This document shows, one piece after another, positions 44,900-53,985 of a DNA stretch of 64,000 bases (position 1 is the stretch's first letter; each line of letters begins with the position of its first letter). The notes under the pieces were generated by a model that worked only from the letters and a program-made list of their open reading frames with translations, searched no databases and was not told the origin of the DNA. This DNA comes from Chitinophaga pinensis (lineage in GTDB: Bacteria; Bacteroidota; Bacteroidia; Chitinophagales; Chitinophagaceae). The stretch spans positions 1,612,001-1,676,000 of the forward strand of contig LR632930.1 of assembly GCA_902167325.1 (NCBI GenBank), given 5' to 3'. The translations under genes and the position numbers were made by a program.

Positions 44900-45000
44900 A
44901 TCAATGGGTTTTGGTACTACCATAACCTTTGCAAATACGGTGCCTTTCCGTGTTAATATCAGCATAGTACACGGGATGTTGTGCAGTTGGTAGCGGCACA

Positions 45001-45468
45001 CTATTTTTTCTTCAGCAAGGATGCCATGGTTTCAAGTATCCTTTTGGTTTGCAGTTGAGGGGTGTCTGCAGTATTAATGGAAGTAATGATCGTTTTCTGC
45101 CGGTCTTCCGGCAACCGGTGGAAGGCTTCCAGCGCAGCGGGTTCATCTTCAAGGCAGGCCTGCAGCTCTTCCGGTACAATTACCGGTGTTGTATCCCGGT
45201 AAAGCACGATATATACCTGATCGCCTTCCTTTTTCTTCAATTTCTTCTGTAATGCCGCCTTTACGGGTAAAAACAACCGGCCCTGTCCCATTGGCATGAG
45301 GCGGGTAAGGCCAATATCGATACCGTCGATAGTGCCGGTTACCCGGAGCCAGCCGAAAGCTTTCCCGGGGTCGGGGGATACTTCAGGGATATAAGCGTAC
45401 GTCCAGCCGCCTTTGGCCTGGAAGCGTTCCAGCAGGTATTGACTTGCGATGAGTGGGGTGGCGGGCAT
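45001..45468 (-). CDS. YdeI/OmpD-associated family protein (DUF1905 type)
   Basis: This 155-residue cytoplasmic protein has two parts. Residues ~10-90 match the DUF1905 barrel: GGWTYAYIPEVSP, FGWLRVTGTIDGIDI and GRLFLPVKAALQKKLKKKEGDQVYIVLYRD. The C-terminal ~55 residues match the helical YdeI end: PEELQACLEDEPAALEAFHRLPEDRQKTIITSINTA and a Lys-rich tail. The family is linked with resistance to cationic antimicrobials in some bacteria, but the mechanism is not known. It lies divergent to the FecR gene. Confidence 0.82.
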   Translation of the reverse strand: MPATPLIASQYLLERFQAKGGWTYAYIPEVSPDPGKAFGWLRVTGTIDGIDIGLTRLMPMGQGRLFLPVKAALQKKLKKKEGDQVYIVLYRDTTPVIVPEELQACLEDEPAALEAFHRLPEDRQKTIITSINTADTPQLQTKRILETMASLLKKK

Positions 45469-45562
45469 GAGGGTGGAAGATTGAGATGTTAAATTTATGT
45501 AAAAAATATTTTGGCTCAGGTGTAGGGGGGATAACTGATTTCAGTACATATTAGTATAACCT

Positions 45563-46681
45563 ATGGACAAAAACACTTTCATACTATTAGTAGACCGTTA
45601 CCTGAACGGTACTGCCACCGCAGCGGAGAAGGAGCTGGTAAACGCGTATTGCGACCGGCTGGAGGGTGTACCTCCGGCAGCCATGAGTCCTGAAGAGGAG
45701 GCTGCGCTGGGAAAGCTGATGTATGGCAGGATCATGACGGGCATCCGCAGGAAGCCTTTGCACCGCGCCCTTTTATGGTACGCCGCTGCCGCCGTGGCGG
45801 TGCTGGTGGCCGGGGGAGCCTTCTTCCTCATGCGCCCCGCAGCTCCTGCAGCACCCCTCGCAAGGGAAGAGCGGTTCAGGAACGATCTGGAACCCGGTTC
45901 CGATAAAGCTATTCTTACCCTGGCAGACGGTTCCACCATTGCCCTTGGAGGCGAAGATGCCGATACGATTGCCCGGCAGGGAGGGGCCAGCATTTACCAA
46001 CCCACCGCCGGTGCGCTGGAATACCAGGCTGCCGAACCGGAATCTCCGGTTTTCAATACCCTTACCACACCCACAGGAGCGCAGTTCCGCCTAGTACTGT
46101 CTGATGGCAGTAAGGTCTGGCTCAATGCTTCTTCCTCCATTCGTTTCCCTACATCGTTCCCCAACGGTGAGCGCCTCGTGGAGCTGAGAGGTGAAGCTTA
46201 CCTCGAAGTCAGCAAAGATGCCATCCGCCCATTCCGCGTAATGGCCAAGGGGATGACGGTAGAAGTACTCGGTACACACTTTAATATAAACGCATACGAC
46301 GATGAGCCTGCTATCCGCACCTCCCTCCTGGAAGGAGCTGTACGGGTGGGGAAGAATGGCAAAACACGCATACTCACTCCCGGACAGCAGGCCAGCCTGT
46401 TACCCGACGGACAGCTGCGTGTGGAAGACGGGGTGGATATGAGCGCGGTAACTGCCTGGAAAGAAGGGCGGTTCATGTTCAACGATGCCTCCATCACGGA
46501 AGTGATGCGCCAGGTGCAGCGTTGGTATGGAGCAGAAATAACATATGAGGGGAATATAACGCATCATTTTGTAGGGTCGCTGCCACGGGATTTGCCGGTG
46601 TCGCGCCTGCTGGAGATGCTGGAGATGACAGGAAGGGTCCGCTTTCTGATTGACGGGAACAGGATTACAGTAAAGCCTTAG
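45563..46681 (+). CDS. FecR-family anti-sigma factor (first)
   Basis: This 372-residue inner-membrane anti-sigma factor has a cytoplasmic N-terminus (residues 1-68), one membrane segment (~70-90) and a periplasmic FecR domain: TPTGAQFRLVLSDGSKVWLNASSSIRFPTSFPNGERLVELRGEAYLEV, then VEVLGTHFNINAYDD and a C-terminal DUF4974 (ITEVMRQVQRWYGAEITYEG). It should sense the TonB receptor encoded next and control an ECF sigma factor. Unusually, no sigma gene precedes it; the nearest is 53335-53931, beyond SusC/SusD and the thioredoxin-like gene. Confidence 0.92.
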   Translation: MDKNTFILLVDRYLNGTATAAEKELVNAYCDRLEGVPPAAMSPEEEAALGKLMYGRIMTGIRRKPLHRALLWYAAAAVAVLVAGGAFFLMRPAAPAAPLAREERFRNDLEPGSDKAILTLADGSTIALGGEDADTIARQGGASIYQPTAGALEYQAAEPESPVFNTLTTPTGAQFRLVLSDGSKVWLNASSSIRFPTSFPNGERLVELRGEAYLEVSKDAIRPFRVMAKGMTVEVLGTHFNINAYDDEPAIRTSLLEGAVRVGKNGKTRILTPGQQASLLPDGQLRVEDGVDMSAVTAWKEGRFMFNDASITEVMRQVQRWYGAEITYEGNITHHFVGSLPRDLPVSRLLEMLEMTGRVRFLIDGNRITVKP

Positions 46682-46713
46682 GCAACATTAGACTGAAATA
46701 GCCATTAAAAAAA

Positions 46714-46765
46714 ATCCCGGCCATAAGCCGGGATCCGGTAACAGGAGGTACCAGCTCCGGTTGCC
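46714..46765 (+). promoter_or_regulatory. Two hairpins in the leader of the susC-like gene
   Basis: The first is ATCCCGGC / GCCGGGAT (46714-46721 with 46727-46734). The second pairs 46737-46747 with 46755-46765 over 11 positions with one mismatch and a 7-base loop. Neither is followed by T residues on the plus strand. A run of seven A residues precedes the first hairpin and would give a U-tract on the minus strand only. Confidence 0.5.
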
Positions 46766-46820
46766 AGGGCGCAACAAATGTTCATGAGAGAAAATTTATT
46801 TATCACCCAAAATCAAAAGT

Positions 46821-49800
46821 ATGATTTTAAAAGCCAGGTGCCAACACCGGCAGGGTATCCCTTACCCGCCTGAACGCGCCAACTCCCGGAAGATGCTACA
46901 CGGGAGCAAAATGTGGAAGATTATGAAGCTGACCAGTGTATTTATGCTGATGGCCTGTATGAGCGTCAGCGCCGGTACCTACGGGCAAAACGTCACCCTT
47001 TCGCTGAAGAAGGCTCCGCTGGATAAACTTTTCCGCCTTATCGAGCAGCAAACAGGGTATTCTTTCCTGTATTCTCAGGAAGATCTGCACCAGTTGGAGG
47101 CTATTAACCTCGATCTGAATGGTGCCGATATGCCAACCGTACTCCGCGCCGCTTTCCGGGACCAGCCCCTTACCTATTCCATTGTGGATAAGGTGGTGAT
47201 TATAAAAAGAAAGCCTGCTAATTATGCTCCTTCCGCCACGATGGAGGCTTTAAAGCCGGTTAAAGTAGAGATCAGCGGTACCATTACCGACACCGAGGGC
47301 ACACCGTTGCCGGGTGCTTCCATTCTGATTAAAGGCACACAGCGTTCCGCTATTTCTGATGTGGCGGGTAAATTCGTTATCTCCGCTGATGCAGGCGATG
47401 TGCTGGTGATCCGCTATGTGGGTTACAGTGATAAAGAAGTGAAAGTAGGTCCTGAAACTGTGCTGACTATTAAACTGGAACTGCTGCCTTCCCGCCTGCA
47501 GGGTGTTTCGATTGTTAGTACCGGTTATACCACGATTTCCAAAGAACGTGCTGCTGGATCATTCTCTGCTATTTCCTCAAAGGACTTGTCTAATAAAATG
47601 CAGACCAACCTGCTGGAGAAATTGGAGGGTATGGCACCGGGATTCACTTATTATAAAAACGTACCGCAGGTTCGCGGCGTATCCACGCTGAATGCAATTT
47701 CCAGTCCGCTATATGTAGTGGATGGTATTCCTTATGAAGGCAGTATTGCAGCCATCAATCCAAACGATGTAGCCACCGTTACCATGCTGAAGGACGCTTC
47801 CGCAGCTTCTATCTACGGTGCCCGCGCAGCCAATGGAGTGATCGTTATTACTACCAAAGCCGGCAAACCGGGTCCCATGCGCGTAAACGTAAACAGCTCG
47901 TTCCGGGTAACCCCGCTGCCGGAGAGAAGCTATATGAACCGTATGTCCAGCGCGGAACTGGTAGATTTCCAGCGCGATATGTTTGCTTATTGGTCTAATG
48001 ACTATGCAGGCCTCGATGAGCGCCGTTTCATGAACGATGTGTATGCATTGCTCTATGAACGTAAAGCTGGTAATATTACCGATGCCCAACTGGAAACGCA
48101 ATTGGACGTGTATCGCAAACGCGACCGTTACCAACAGGTGAAAGACGAGTTTCTTCGCAAATCATCGCTGGTACAGCAACATAACATGAGCATTTCGGGG
48201 GGTACTGAAAAACACCAGTATAATCTGTCTGTTAACTACCTGCGTGATAATCCATATGAAAAGGAACAGTCCAATGACCGTTTCGGATATAATCTCCGGA
48301 ACATGTTTACCCTGAATAAATGGGCAAGACTGGATGTGGGTGTATTGGGTAGTCATACCCGTGCCGATTACGACAACGGTTTCAACGGATACAGCAATCT
48401 CAATGGTGGCCGCGCAAGTTATTATATGTTCCGCAACCCCGATGGTACGCCTGCACAATGGTATGGTTCTAAATCGCAATTTGAGATCGATCGTTTGAAT
48501 GGCCTGGGCCTGCAGGATGAATCGGTTTTTGCGCAAAAGGAGCTCGGGCTGCAGCATTACATTGACAAGTCGAATTACCTGAATATGAACGTGGGGTTGA
48601 ACCTCCGCCTCATTCAGGGGCTTTCGCTGGATGTGCGTTATCAGAACGAACGTACCGACGGACTTAGCAGCCAGTTGTACCGTCCCAATTCCAATTATGT
48701 GCGTACGATGCTGAACGATGCCACTGTGATGAAGAACGGACAACCGACATTGTACATACCAGTAGGTGGACAGTTTGATGAAACCCGTTCTACACGTAAT
48801 TCATACACGTTGCGGACTCAGCTGAATTACAATCGGATGATCGCTAACAAGCACCAGTTGCAAGTGCTGGCGGGTGCTGAACGCCGTAGTGTGCGAAATG
48901 CAAGTACCAATGCGTATAAGTATGGTTTTGACGAATACTCACTCTCCTATAAATCCATCGACGAACTCACGATGCTGGGTACAACTATCCAGGGTACTGA
49001 GGCGCTTTTCAACCAGTTCAGGTTGTCGCGTAAGGAGAGAGGGTTTGTTGAAAAGGAATATAGATATGTATCATTCTTTGGTAATGGCTCATTTACTTTC
49101 AACAAGAAATTGACTGCCACAGGTTCTATCCGCATCGACCAAAGTAATCTCTTCGGAACCGATCCTAAATTCCAGTACCGTCCGATGTGGTCTGGAGGTT
49201 TATTATATGTGATCAGTGAAAATGATCTGCCCTGGCTCGATCGTCTGGCAGCCCGTGCCACATACGGTGTTAACGGTAACGTTGCACAGGACCAGGGACC
49301 ATTCCTGATCAGCCAGGATGGTGGGACCAACTATTATACGAATGAATCCCAGGCGAGCATTTCTTCTCCTCCGAACGAGCAGTTACGTTGGGAAAAGACA
49401 CAAGTGGTGAACCTGGGTATCGACTTCAGCACATTCAAAGGCAAACTTATTGGATCGGTTGACTTTTATAATAAAGCAACCAGCGATCTGCTGGGAAGAC
49501 TTCAGGAAGATCCTACAAAAGGATGGTCTTCCAGAATGGTGAACTACGGTGCGATGTTCAACCGCGGTGTAGATGTTACCCTGACAAGCGAGAACTTGCG
49601 CACGAAGGATCTCCGTTGGACTACCACGCTAAATTTCAACTATAACAAGAACGAGCTTACCGATCTGTACGTGTCTGCCAACCAGGTGATTGACTTCGTA
49701 TATAACACGCAGAACCGTGTGGGCCTTCCGATGAACTCGCTTTATAGCATCCGCTATGCCGGTCTCGACAAGAATGGCCGTCCGCAGGCATTTACGAAAG

Positions 49801-50390
49801 ATGGAAAGATCGTGAATGATGCTGGTAAGCTTACGACAGACGATCTGGTGAACTCCGGTACCACTGTACCTCCTTTCTCCGCTTCCCTGATCAATAACGT
49901 GAGGTACAAGAACTTCGAACTGTTCTTTATGTTCATGTATTATGGCGGCCATGTAATGCGCGACGCAGTTGCTCCTTATCTGACGAAACTGCCTGAGCTG
50001 AACTACACCACCAATATGGACCGACTGGCCCTGAATTACTGGCGCAAACCGGGAGACGAATTGAATCCCGAAATGGCACCGGCATATTACCAGCAGGCAC
50101 CTACCGGTACCACCATGCTTTGGGATGCTGCTGATACGCATATTGCGAAAGCCAGCTACATCAAACTGCGCGATATTACCCTCGCGTACAGCCTGCCAGC
50201 TAAACTGCTGAGCAAATACAAAGTACAGGGCCTCCGTGTAAGCATGCAGGTGCAGAACGCATGGCGCTGGTCTGCCAACCCGCAGGATCTTGATCCGGAA
50301 GTATGGTCAGGCCTTACACTGAGCAGCTACCCGACCCGTGGCATCCTGGCGCCGCCGAGCTATACTTTTGGTCTTAACCTTACTTTCTAA
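46821..50390 (+). CDS. SusC/RagA-type TonB-dependent outer-membrane receptor with STN domain
   Basis: This 1189-residue outer-membrane protein imports a nutrient with SusD. After the signal (MKLTSVFMLMACMSVSAGTYGQ, about residues 35-56) come the STN signalling domain (VTLSLKKAPLDKLFRLIEQQTGYSFLYSQED...), a CarboxypepD-like domain (VKVEISGTITDTEGTPLPGASILIKGT), the plug (LLEKLEGMAPGF, YGARAANGVIVITTKAG, typical SusC) and the 22-strand barrel. The STN domain is the link to FecR signalling. The start is uncertain: ATGs at 46821, 46893, 46911 and 46923 are all possible, the last ones nearest the signal. The SusD gene follows after 2 bases. The substrate is unknown. Confidence 0.95.
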   Translation: MILKARCQHRQGIPYPPERANSRKMLHGSKMWKIMKLTSVFMLMACMSVSAGTYGQNVTLSLKKAPLDKLFRLIEQQTGYSFLYSQEDLHQLEAINLDLNGADMPTVLRAAFRDQPLTYSIVDKVVIIKRKPANYAPSATMEALKPVKVEISGTITDTEGTPLPGASILIKGTQRSAISDVAGKFVISADAGDVLVIRYVGYSDKEVKVGPETVLTIKLELLPSRLQGVSIVSTGYTTISKERAAGSFSAISSKDLSNKMQTNLLEKLEGMAPGFTYYKNVPQVRGVSTLNAISSPLYVVDGIPYEGSIAAINPNDVATVTMLKDASAASIYGARAANGVIVITTKAGKPGPMRVNVNSSFRVTPLPERSYMNRMSSAELVDFQRDMFAYWSNDYAGLDERRFMNDVYALLYERKAGNITDAQLETQLDVYRKRDRYQQVKDEFLRKSSLVQQHNMSISGGTEKHQYNLSVNYLRDNPYEKEQSNDRFGYNLRNMFTLNKWARLDVGVLGSHTRADYDNGFNGYSNLNGGRASYYMFRNPDGTPAQWYGSKSQFEIDRLNGLGLQDESVFAQKELGLQHYIDKSNYLNMNVGLNLRLIQGLSLDVRYQNERTDGLSSQLYRPNSNYVRTMLNDATVMKNGQPTLYIPVGGQFDETRSTRNSYTLRTQLNYNRMIANKHQLQVLAGAERRSVRNASTNAYKYGFDEYSLSYKSIDELTMLGTTIQGTEALFNQFRLSRKERGFVEKEYRYVSFFGNGSFTFNKKLTATGSIRIDQSNLFGTDPKFQYRPMWSGGLLYVISENDLPWLDRLAARATYGVNGNVAQDQGPFLISQDGGTNYYTNESQASISSPPNEQLRWEKTQVVNLGIDFSTFKGKLIGSVDFYNKATSDLLGRLQEDPTKGWSSRMVNYGAMFNRGVDVTLTSENLRTKDLRWTTTLNFNYNKNELTDLYVSANQVIDFVYNTQNRVGLPMNSLYSIRYAGLDKNGRPQAFTKDGKIVNDAGKLTTDDLVNSGTTVPPFSASLINNVRYKNFELFFMFMYYGGHVMRDAVAPYLTKLPELNYTTNMDRLALNYWRKPGDELNPEMAPAYYQQAPTGTTMLWDAADTHIAKASYIKLRDITLAYSLPAKLLSKYKVQGLRVSMQVQNAWRWSANPQDLDPEVWSGLTLSSYPTRGILAPPSYTFGLNLTF

Positions 50391-50392
50391 AC

Positions 50393-51850
50393 ATGAGCAA
50401 GATGAAAAAATCGATATATGGCATCTTTGCCGGTGCGGCCATTCTGTTGGCAGCCGGCTGCAATAAATACCTCGACATCAAGCCGAAAGGATTTACCATT
50501 CCTGAATTTCTGGACGATTATCAGAAACTGCTGAACAGCCAGGACCTTTATCGCGCGGTGTCGGCATATCCCGTATTCCTTACGGATGATGTGCAGGCGG
50601 GTATTGAAAATGACGTAAACAAAGCGGCCGGATTTAGCCGCTATGCACTTTTCAAGAGAAACCTCTATACGTTCGAAAAGGGACAGGTGATGGAGCAAGG
50701 ACAGCAGGATGTTCAATGGGAACCCAATTATTCCCACATCTTCACCTTCAACGCGATCATCAATAATGTGATGGACGCGAAAGACGGTACCGATGCCGAT
50801 AAGCGCCGTATCCGTGCTGAAGCACTGGTAGGCCGTGCATTTGAATACCTTACGCTGGTAAATCTCTATGCAAAGCACTTTGACGCTGCTACGGCAGACA
50901 AAGATCTGGGCGTTCCCCTGATACTTTCTGAAGATATCAACGAAACATACCAGCGTGTATCTGTTGCAGCAGTATATGCGCAGATTAAGAAAGATCTGGA
51001 CGAAGCCACGCCTAATCTTTCCGAACGTGTGCCCAACAGGTTTCATCCTCCTAAAAGCGTTGGTTATGCCTTCCTAAGCCGGATGTACCTCTATATGGGT
51101 GATTACCAGAAAGCGCTGTTAAATGCTAACGAAGCACTGAAGCTGAACAACCAGCTGATGGATTATAAGATCTATACAACTAAGAAAGGAACCTTTGGCC
51201 GCGTTTGTAAACTGTCTGACAGTACTGCATTTCCTGATGTACAGAATAATGCGGAGTCTCTTTGGGCCCGTCTCGGAACAGCCAGCAATGGTACCGTATA
51301 CGCGGAAGTATATGCAACGGATGATCTGATAACGGTTTATAAGAATAACCTCCCCGCTGCCGCGGAAGATTATCGATTTAAATTGTTTTATGCAGATGGT
51401 AAAGCCCAGTTTGGCGCCTCCGTGATCAACTTCCCGGGTCGCGTGCTTTGGGCTTCGTATGTGGATGCCAATGTAGGCCTTTCCACTCCCGAAGTGATCC
51501 TGACCGCTGCAGAGTGTGAAGCACGTGTAGGTGATAAAGACAAGGCTATGAAGCTCATCAATCGCCTCCGTGATCATCGCATTGCAAACAATCAGGCTCT
51601 GGTAGCTGCGGATAAAGAAGAAGCCCTGCGTATCGTCCTCGACGAACGCCGTCGCGAAATGGCATTTGTTGGCTCTAACCGCCTCGTTGACCTGAAAAGG
51701 CTCAATAAGGATCCCCGCTTCGCCAAAACTGTAACACATAAGAATGCCGATCAAACATACACATTGCCCGCAAACGATAACCGGTACATCCTCCCGGTTC
51801 CGCCACGCGTGCTGTCTATGAACCCGGGCATACCACAATACGAAAGATAA
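50393..51850 (+). CDS. SusD/RagB-family nutrient-binding lipoprotein
   Basis: This 485-residue surface lipoprotein is the partner of the upstream SusC. The signal ends in LLAAGC (Cys23), followed by NKYLDIKPKG, the usual start of SusD proteins. TPR-like helices follow, with AEALVGRAFEYLTLVNLYAKHFD, the TYQRVSVAAVYAQIKKDLDEAT segment and the C-terminal AEARVGDKDKAMKLINRLRDHR / VLDERRREMAFVGSNRLVDLKRLN that marks the family. The start lies 2 bases after the SusC stop. The ligand cannot be read from sequence, and no glycan-degrading enzyme lies in the operon. Confidence 0.94.
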   Translation: MSKMKKSIYGIFAGAAILLAAGCNKYLDIKPKGFTIPEFLDDYQKLLNSQDLYRAVSAYPVFLTDDVQAGIENDVNKAAGFSRYALFKRNLYTFEKGQVMEQGQQDVQWEPNYSHIFTFNAIINNVMDAKDGTDADKRRIRAEALVGRAFEYLTLVNLYAKHFDAATADKDLGVPLILSEDINETYQRVSVAAVYAQIKKDLDEATPNLSERVPNRFHPPKSVGYAFLSRMYLYMGDYQKALLNANEALKLNNQLMDYKIYTTKKGTFGRVCKLSDSTAFPDVQNNAESLWARLGTASNGTVYAEVYATDDLITVYKNNLPAAAEDYRFKLFYADGKAQFGASVINFPGRVLWASYVDANVGLSTPEVILTAAECEARVGDKDKAMKLINRLRDHRIANNQALVAADKEEALRIVLDERRREMAFVGSNRLVDLKRLNKDPRFAKTVTHKNADQTYTLPANDNRYILPVPPRVLSMNPGIPQYER

Positions 51851-51899
51851 AACCAACCATCTTTCTTTTACCACGAATGACAAACCCATACAACACAAA

Positions 51900-51926
51900 G
51901 GCGCCGGATATCCCGGCGCCCTTTTC
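51900..51926 (+). terminator. Terminator after susD
   Basis: A perfect 8-bp stem (GGCGCCGG / CCGGCGCC) with loop ATATC is followed by CTTTTCT. It lies inside the longer reading frame of the next gene and so points to the ATG at 51940. Confidence 0.75.
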
Positions 51927-51939
51927 TAAAAAAGTCATC

Positions 51940-53130
51940 ATGAAACCATTCTTACTGATTTGCGCCCTTTTTGCCACCGTAACCCTCCGCGCACAGGAAG
52001 GTATCCGCTTCAACACCAACACCTGGAGCGAAACACTGGCACAGGCTGAGAAAGAAAATAAACTCATATTCCTCGACTGCTACACCTCCTGGTGCGCTCC
52101 CTGCAAATGGATGGATAAAAACGTATTCGTCCTCAAAGAAGTGGCCGACCTCTACAATGGTCAGTTCGTGAACACGAAATTCGACATGGAGAAAGGAGAA
52201 GGAATCGAACTGCGGAAGAAGTACGGCATCCAGTCTTTCCCTACCTACCTCTTCATCAATGCCAAAGGTGAAGTAGTACACCGCACCGGTTCTAAAATGT
52301 CTGCAGAAGAGTTTCTGGAAGAAGGCCGCATGGCCGCCGATCCGGATCGCAGTCTTTCAGGGGTAACAAAAAGATATCAGAATGGTCAGCGTGATGTTCC
52401 ATTCCTGCTCAATTACTACCTCGCCCTGAACCGCTCAGACAGGCAGGCATCAGAAAAGATCGCAGCAGAAATTACAGCTAAGATGACCGACAGTACACTG
52501 GGTACCCCCCTCGGCTGGAAGGTGATCAAGAACCTGGCACGCAGCAGCAACGATAAACTGGGTAAATATTACCTGGCCCATACCGCTGATTTCAAACATT
52601 TCGCACCAGTGGCCGAACAGGAAACCCTGACTGACCGCCTGCTTACCAGCACCCTGTACCAGCATGTGTACGCCGGGAACGAAGCGGCTTTCTACGAAGG
52701 ACTGAAGCATTTCTCCACCTCCAAGTCAAAAGACCGTCAGGTGCAGGCCGTATTGCTGGAAGCAGAGTTCCTCCTGCGCACTGGCCGCGTAAAGCAATAC
52801 ATCGCGTTGACAGATAAGGCGATGAAAGGTTCAATGAAGGACGAAGCAGAGAGGCTGAGCTACCTGGCACGCCGAATCAGCGGGAAAAAGGAAACAGAAG
52901 AAAAGATGAAACCTTTCCTCCCCCAGGCATATAAACTGGCGAAAAAAGCAGTGGAAATTAATCCGGAAGAGTACAGCAACCAGAGTACATTCGGATGGGT
53001 TTGCCTGGCAATGGGGAAAAAAGAAGAAGGGCTGAAAGCCGCACGCAAAGCGCGTTTACAGGCAGATGCCGAAACTTCTAAGATTCAGAAACTGGCGCAG
53101 GAGCTGGTAGATGAATTTGATAAAATATAA
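51940..53130 (+). CDS. Secreted thioredoxin-fold protein with helical C-terminal part
   Basis: This 396-residue protein has a Sec signal peptide (residues 1-19, ending LRAQ). The thioredoxin-like domain has the active site WCAPC (Cys52, Cys55) in FLDCYTSWCAPCKWMDKNVF and the cis-Pro loop FPTYLFINAKG. From about residue 145 it is helical, with TPR-like stretches (AYKLAKKAVEINPEEYSNQ, GKKEEGLKAARKARL). It probably acts as a periplasmic thiol-disulfide enzyme or chaperone for the SusCD system; such genes often end SusCD operons in Chitinophagaceae. The start follows the susD terminator. Confidence 0.85.
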   Translation: MKPFLLICALFATVTLRAQEGIRFNTNTWSETLAQAEKENKLIFLDCYTSWCAPCKWMDKNVFVLKEVADLYNGQFVNTKFDMEKGEGIELRKKYGIQSFPTYLFINAKGEVVHRTGSKMSAEEFLEEGRMAADPDRSLSGVTKRYQNGQRDVPFLLNYYLALNRSDRQASEKIAAEITAKMTDSTLGTPLGWKVIKNLARSSNDKLGKYYLAHTADFKHFAPVAEQETLTDRLLTSTLYQHVYAGNEAAFYEGLKHFSTSKSKDRQVQAVLLEAEFLLRTGRVKQYIALTDKAMKGSMKDEAERLSYLARRISGKKETEEKMKPFLPQAYKLAKKAVEINPEEYSNQSTFGWVCLAMGKKEEGLKAARKARLQADAETSKIQKLAQELVDEFDKI

Positions 53131-53161
53131 GCATAACGGTTGATAATATATGCGAAAACGC

Positions 53162-53189
53162 GGCCCCGGATTACTCCGGGGCCTTTTTT
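53162..53189 (+). terminator. Strong terminator of the thioredoxin-like gene
   Basis: A perfect 8-bp stem (GGCCCCGG / CCGGGGCC) with a short ATTACT loop is followed by six T residues. Confidence 0.9.
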
Positions 53190-53334
53190 GTTAATGTATA
53201 TTCCAATAAGATTAACAACTATGGCAGGAGTTGCCGCCTGTCACGGGAATGGGCCGCCGCGGCAGGCGGAGAACAAGGCGGTCGTGTAATCCATGCTGCT
53301 GAATTGCCGGAAAAACGCGTATTTTTACGGCTTG

Positions 53335-53931
53335 ATGCCGGCATATTCGATAAATACGGATGAGCAGCTATATGAAATGCTGCAGGGGGATGATCAGGAA
53401 GCTTTTACCGAAATCTACCAACGCTACTGGAAAGTACTCTACCAGCGGGCACGTGCTATGCTGCACGATGGCCAGCTGGCACAGGATATCGTACAGGAAG
53501 TGTTCATATCCCTCTGGAACCGCCGGCGCGAAGCTCACATAGAAAAGCTGGCCGCCTATCTCCACCAGGCCGTCCGTTTCCAGGAACTAAAAGCCCTGCA
53601 CCGCCTCCAGTCAGATACTGCTTTTTACGACCGGCTGGCTTCCATCACACAGGATCTTATTCATCATGAGCCATTGCTCTACAATGAAATGGAATGTATC
53701 GTCAGAGGTTTGCTGGAAAGACTGCCGGAAGATCAGCGCCAGATTCTCCGCATGAGCCGGGAAGACGGGCTTACCTACCGCCAGATTGCAGAAAAGACCG
53801 GTATTTCCATCAAAACCGTTGAAAAGAAGATCTCCCTGTCCCTACGGGCCATCCGCAAAGGGATGGACGGCTCTTTCCCCCTGATACTATCTCTTGCGCT
53901 GGCAGCCCAATCCGGCCTCCGTCATCTCTAA
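53335..53931 (+). CDS. ECF-type RNA polymerase sigma-70 factor (first)
   Basis: This 198-residue sigma factor has region 2 (EAFTEIYQRYWKVLYQRARAMLHDGQLAQDIVQEVFISLWNRR) and a region 4 helix-turn-helix (LPEDQRQILRMSREDGLTYRQIAEKTGISIKTVEKKISLSLRAIRK). This is the Bacteroidota ECF type that works with FecR anti-sigma factors. The start at 53335 is chosen because a promoter-like TATTTTTA stands 8 bases before it and the segment to 53293 has no sigma homology. It probably pairs with the FecR at 45563, seven kilobases upstream across the SusCD genes. Confidence 0.87.
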   Translation: MPAYSINTDEQLYEMLQGDDQEAFTEIYQRYWKVLYQRARAMLHDGQLAQDIVQEVFISLWNRRREAHIEKLAAYLHQAVRFQELKALHRLQSDTAFYDRLASITQDLIHHEPLLYNEMECIVRGLLERLPEDQRQILRMSREDGLTYRQIAEKTGISIKTVEKKISLSLRAIRKGMDGSFPLILSLALAAQSGLRHL

Positions 53932-53985
53932 ACGTTTGAAAAGAACGATTCCCGCAGTATATTGATAGCCGCAAAAACGTTTGTC

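Noticed and set aside
53293..53334. Upstream start for the first ECF sigma factor
   Set aside because: The extra 14 residues show no sigma homology and a promoter-like TATTTTTA lies inside them.
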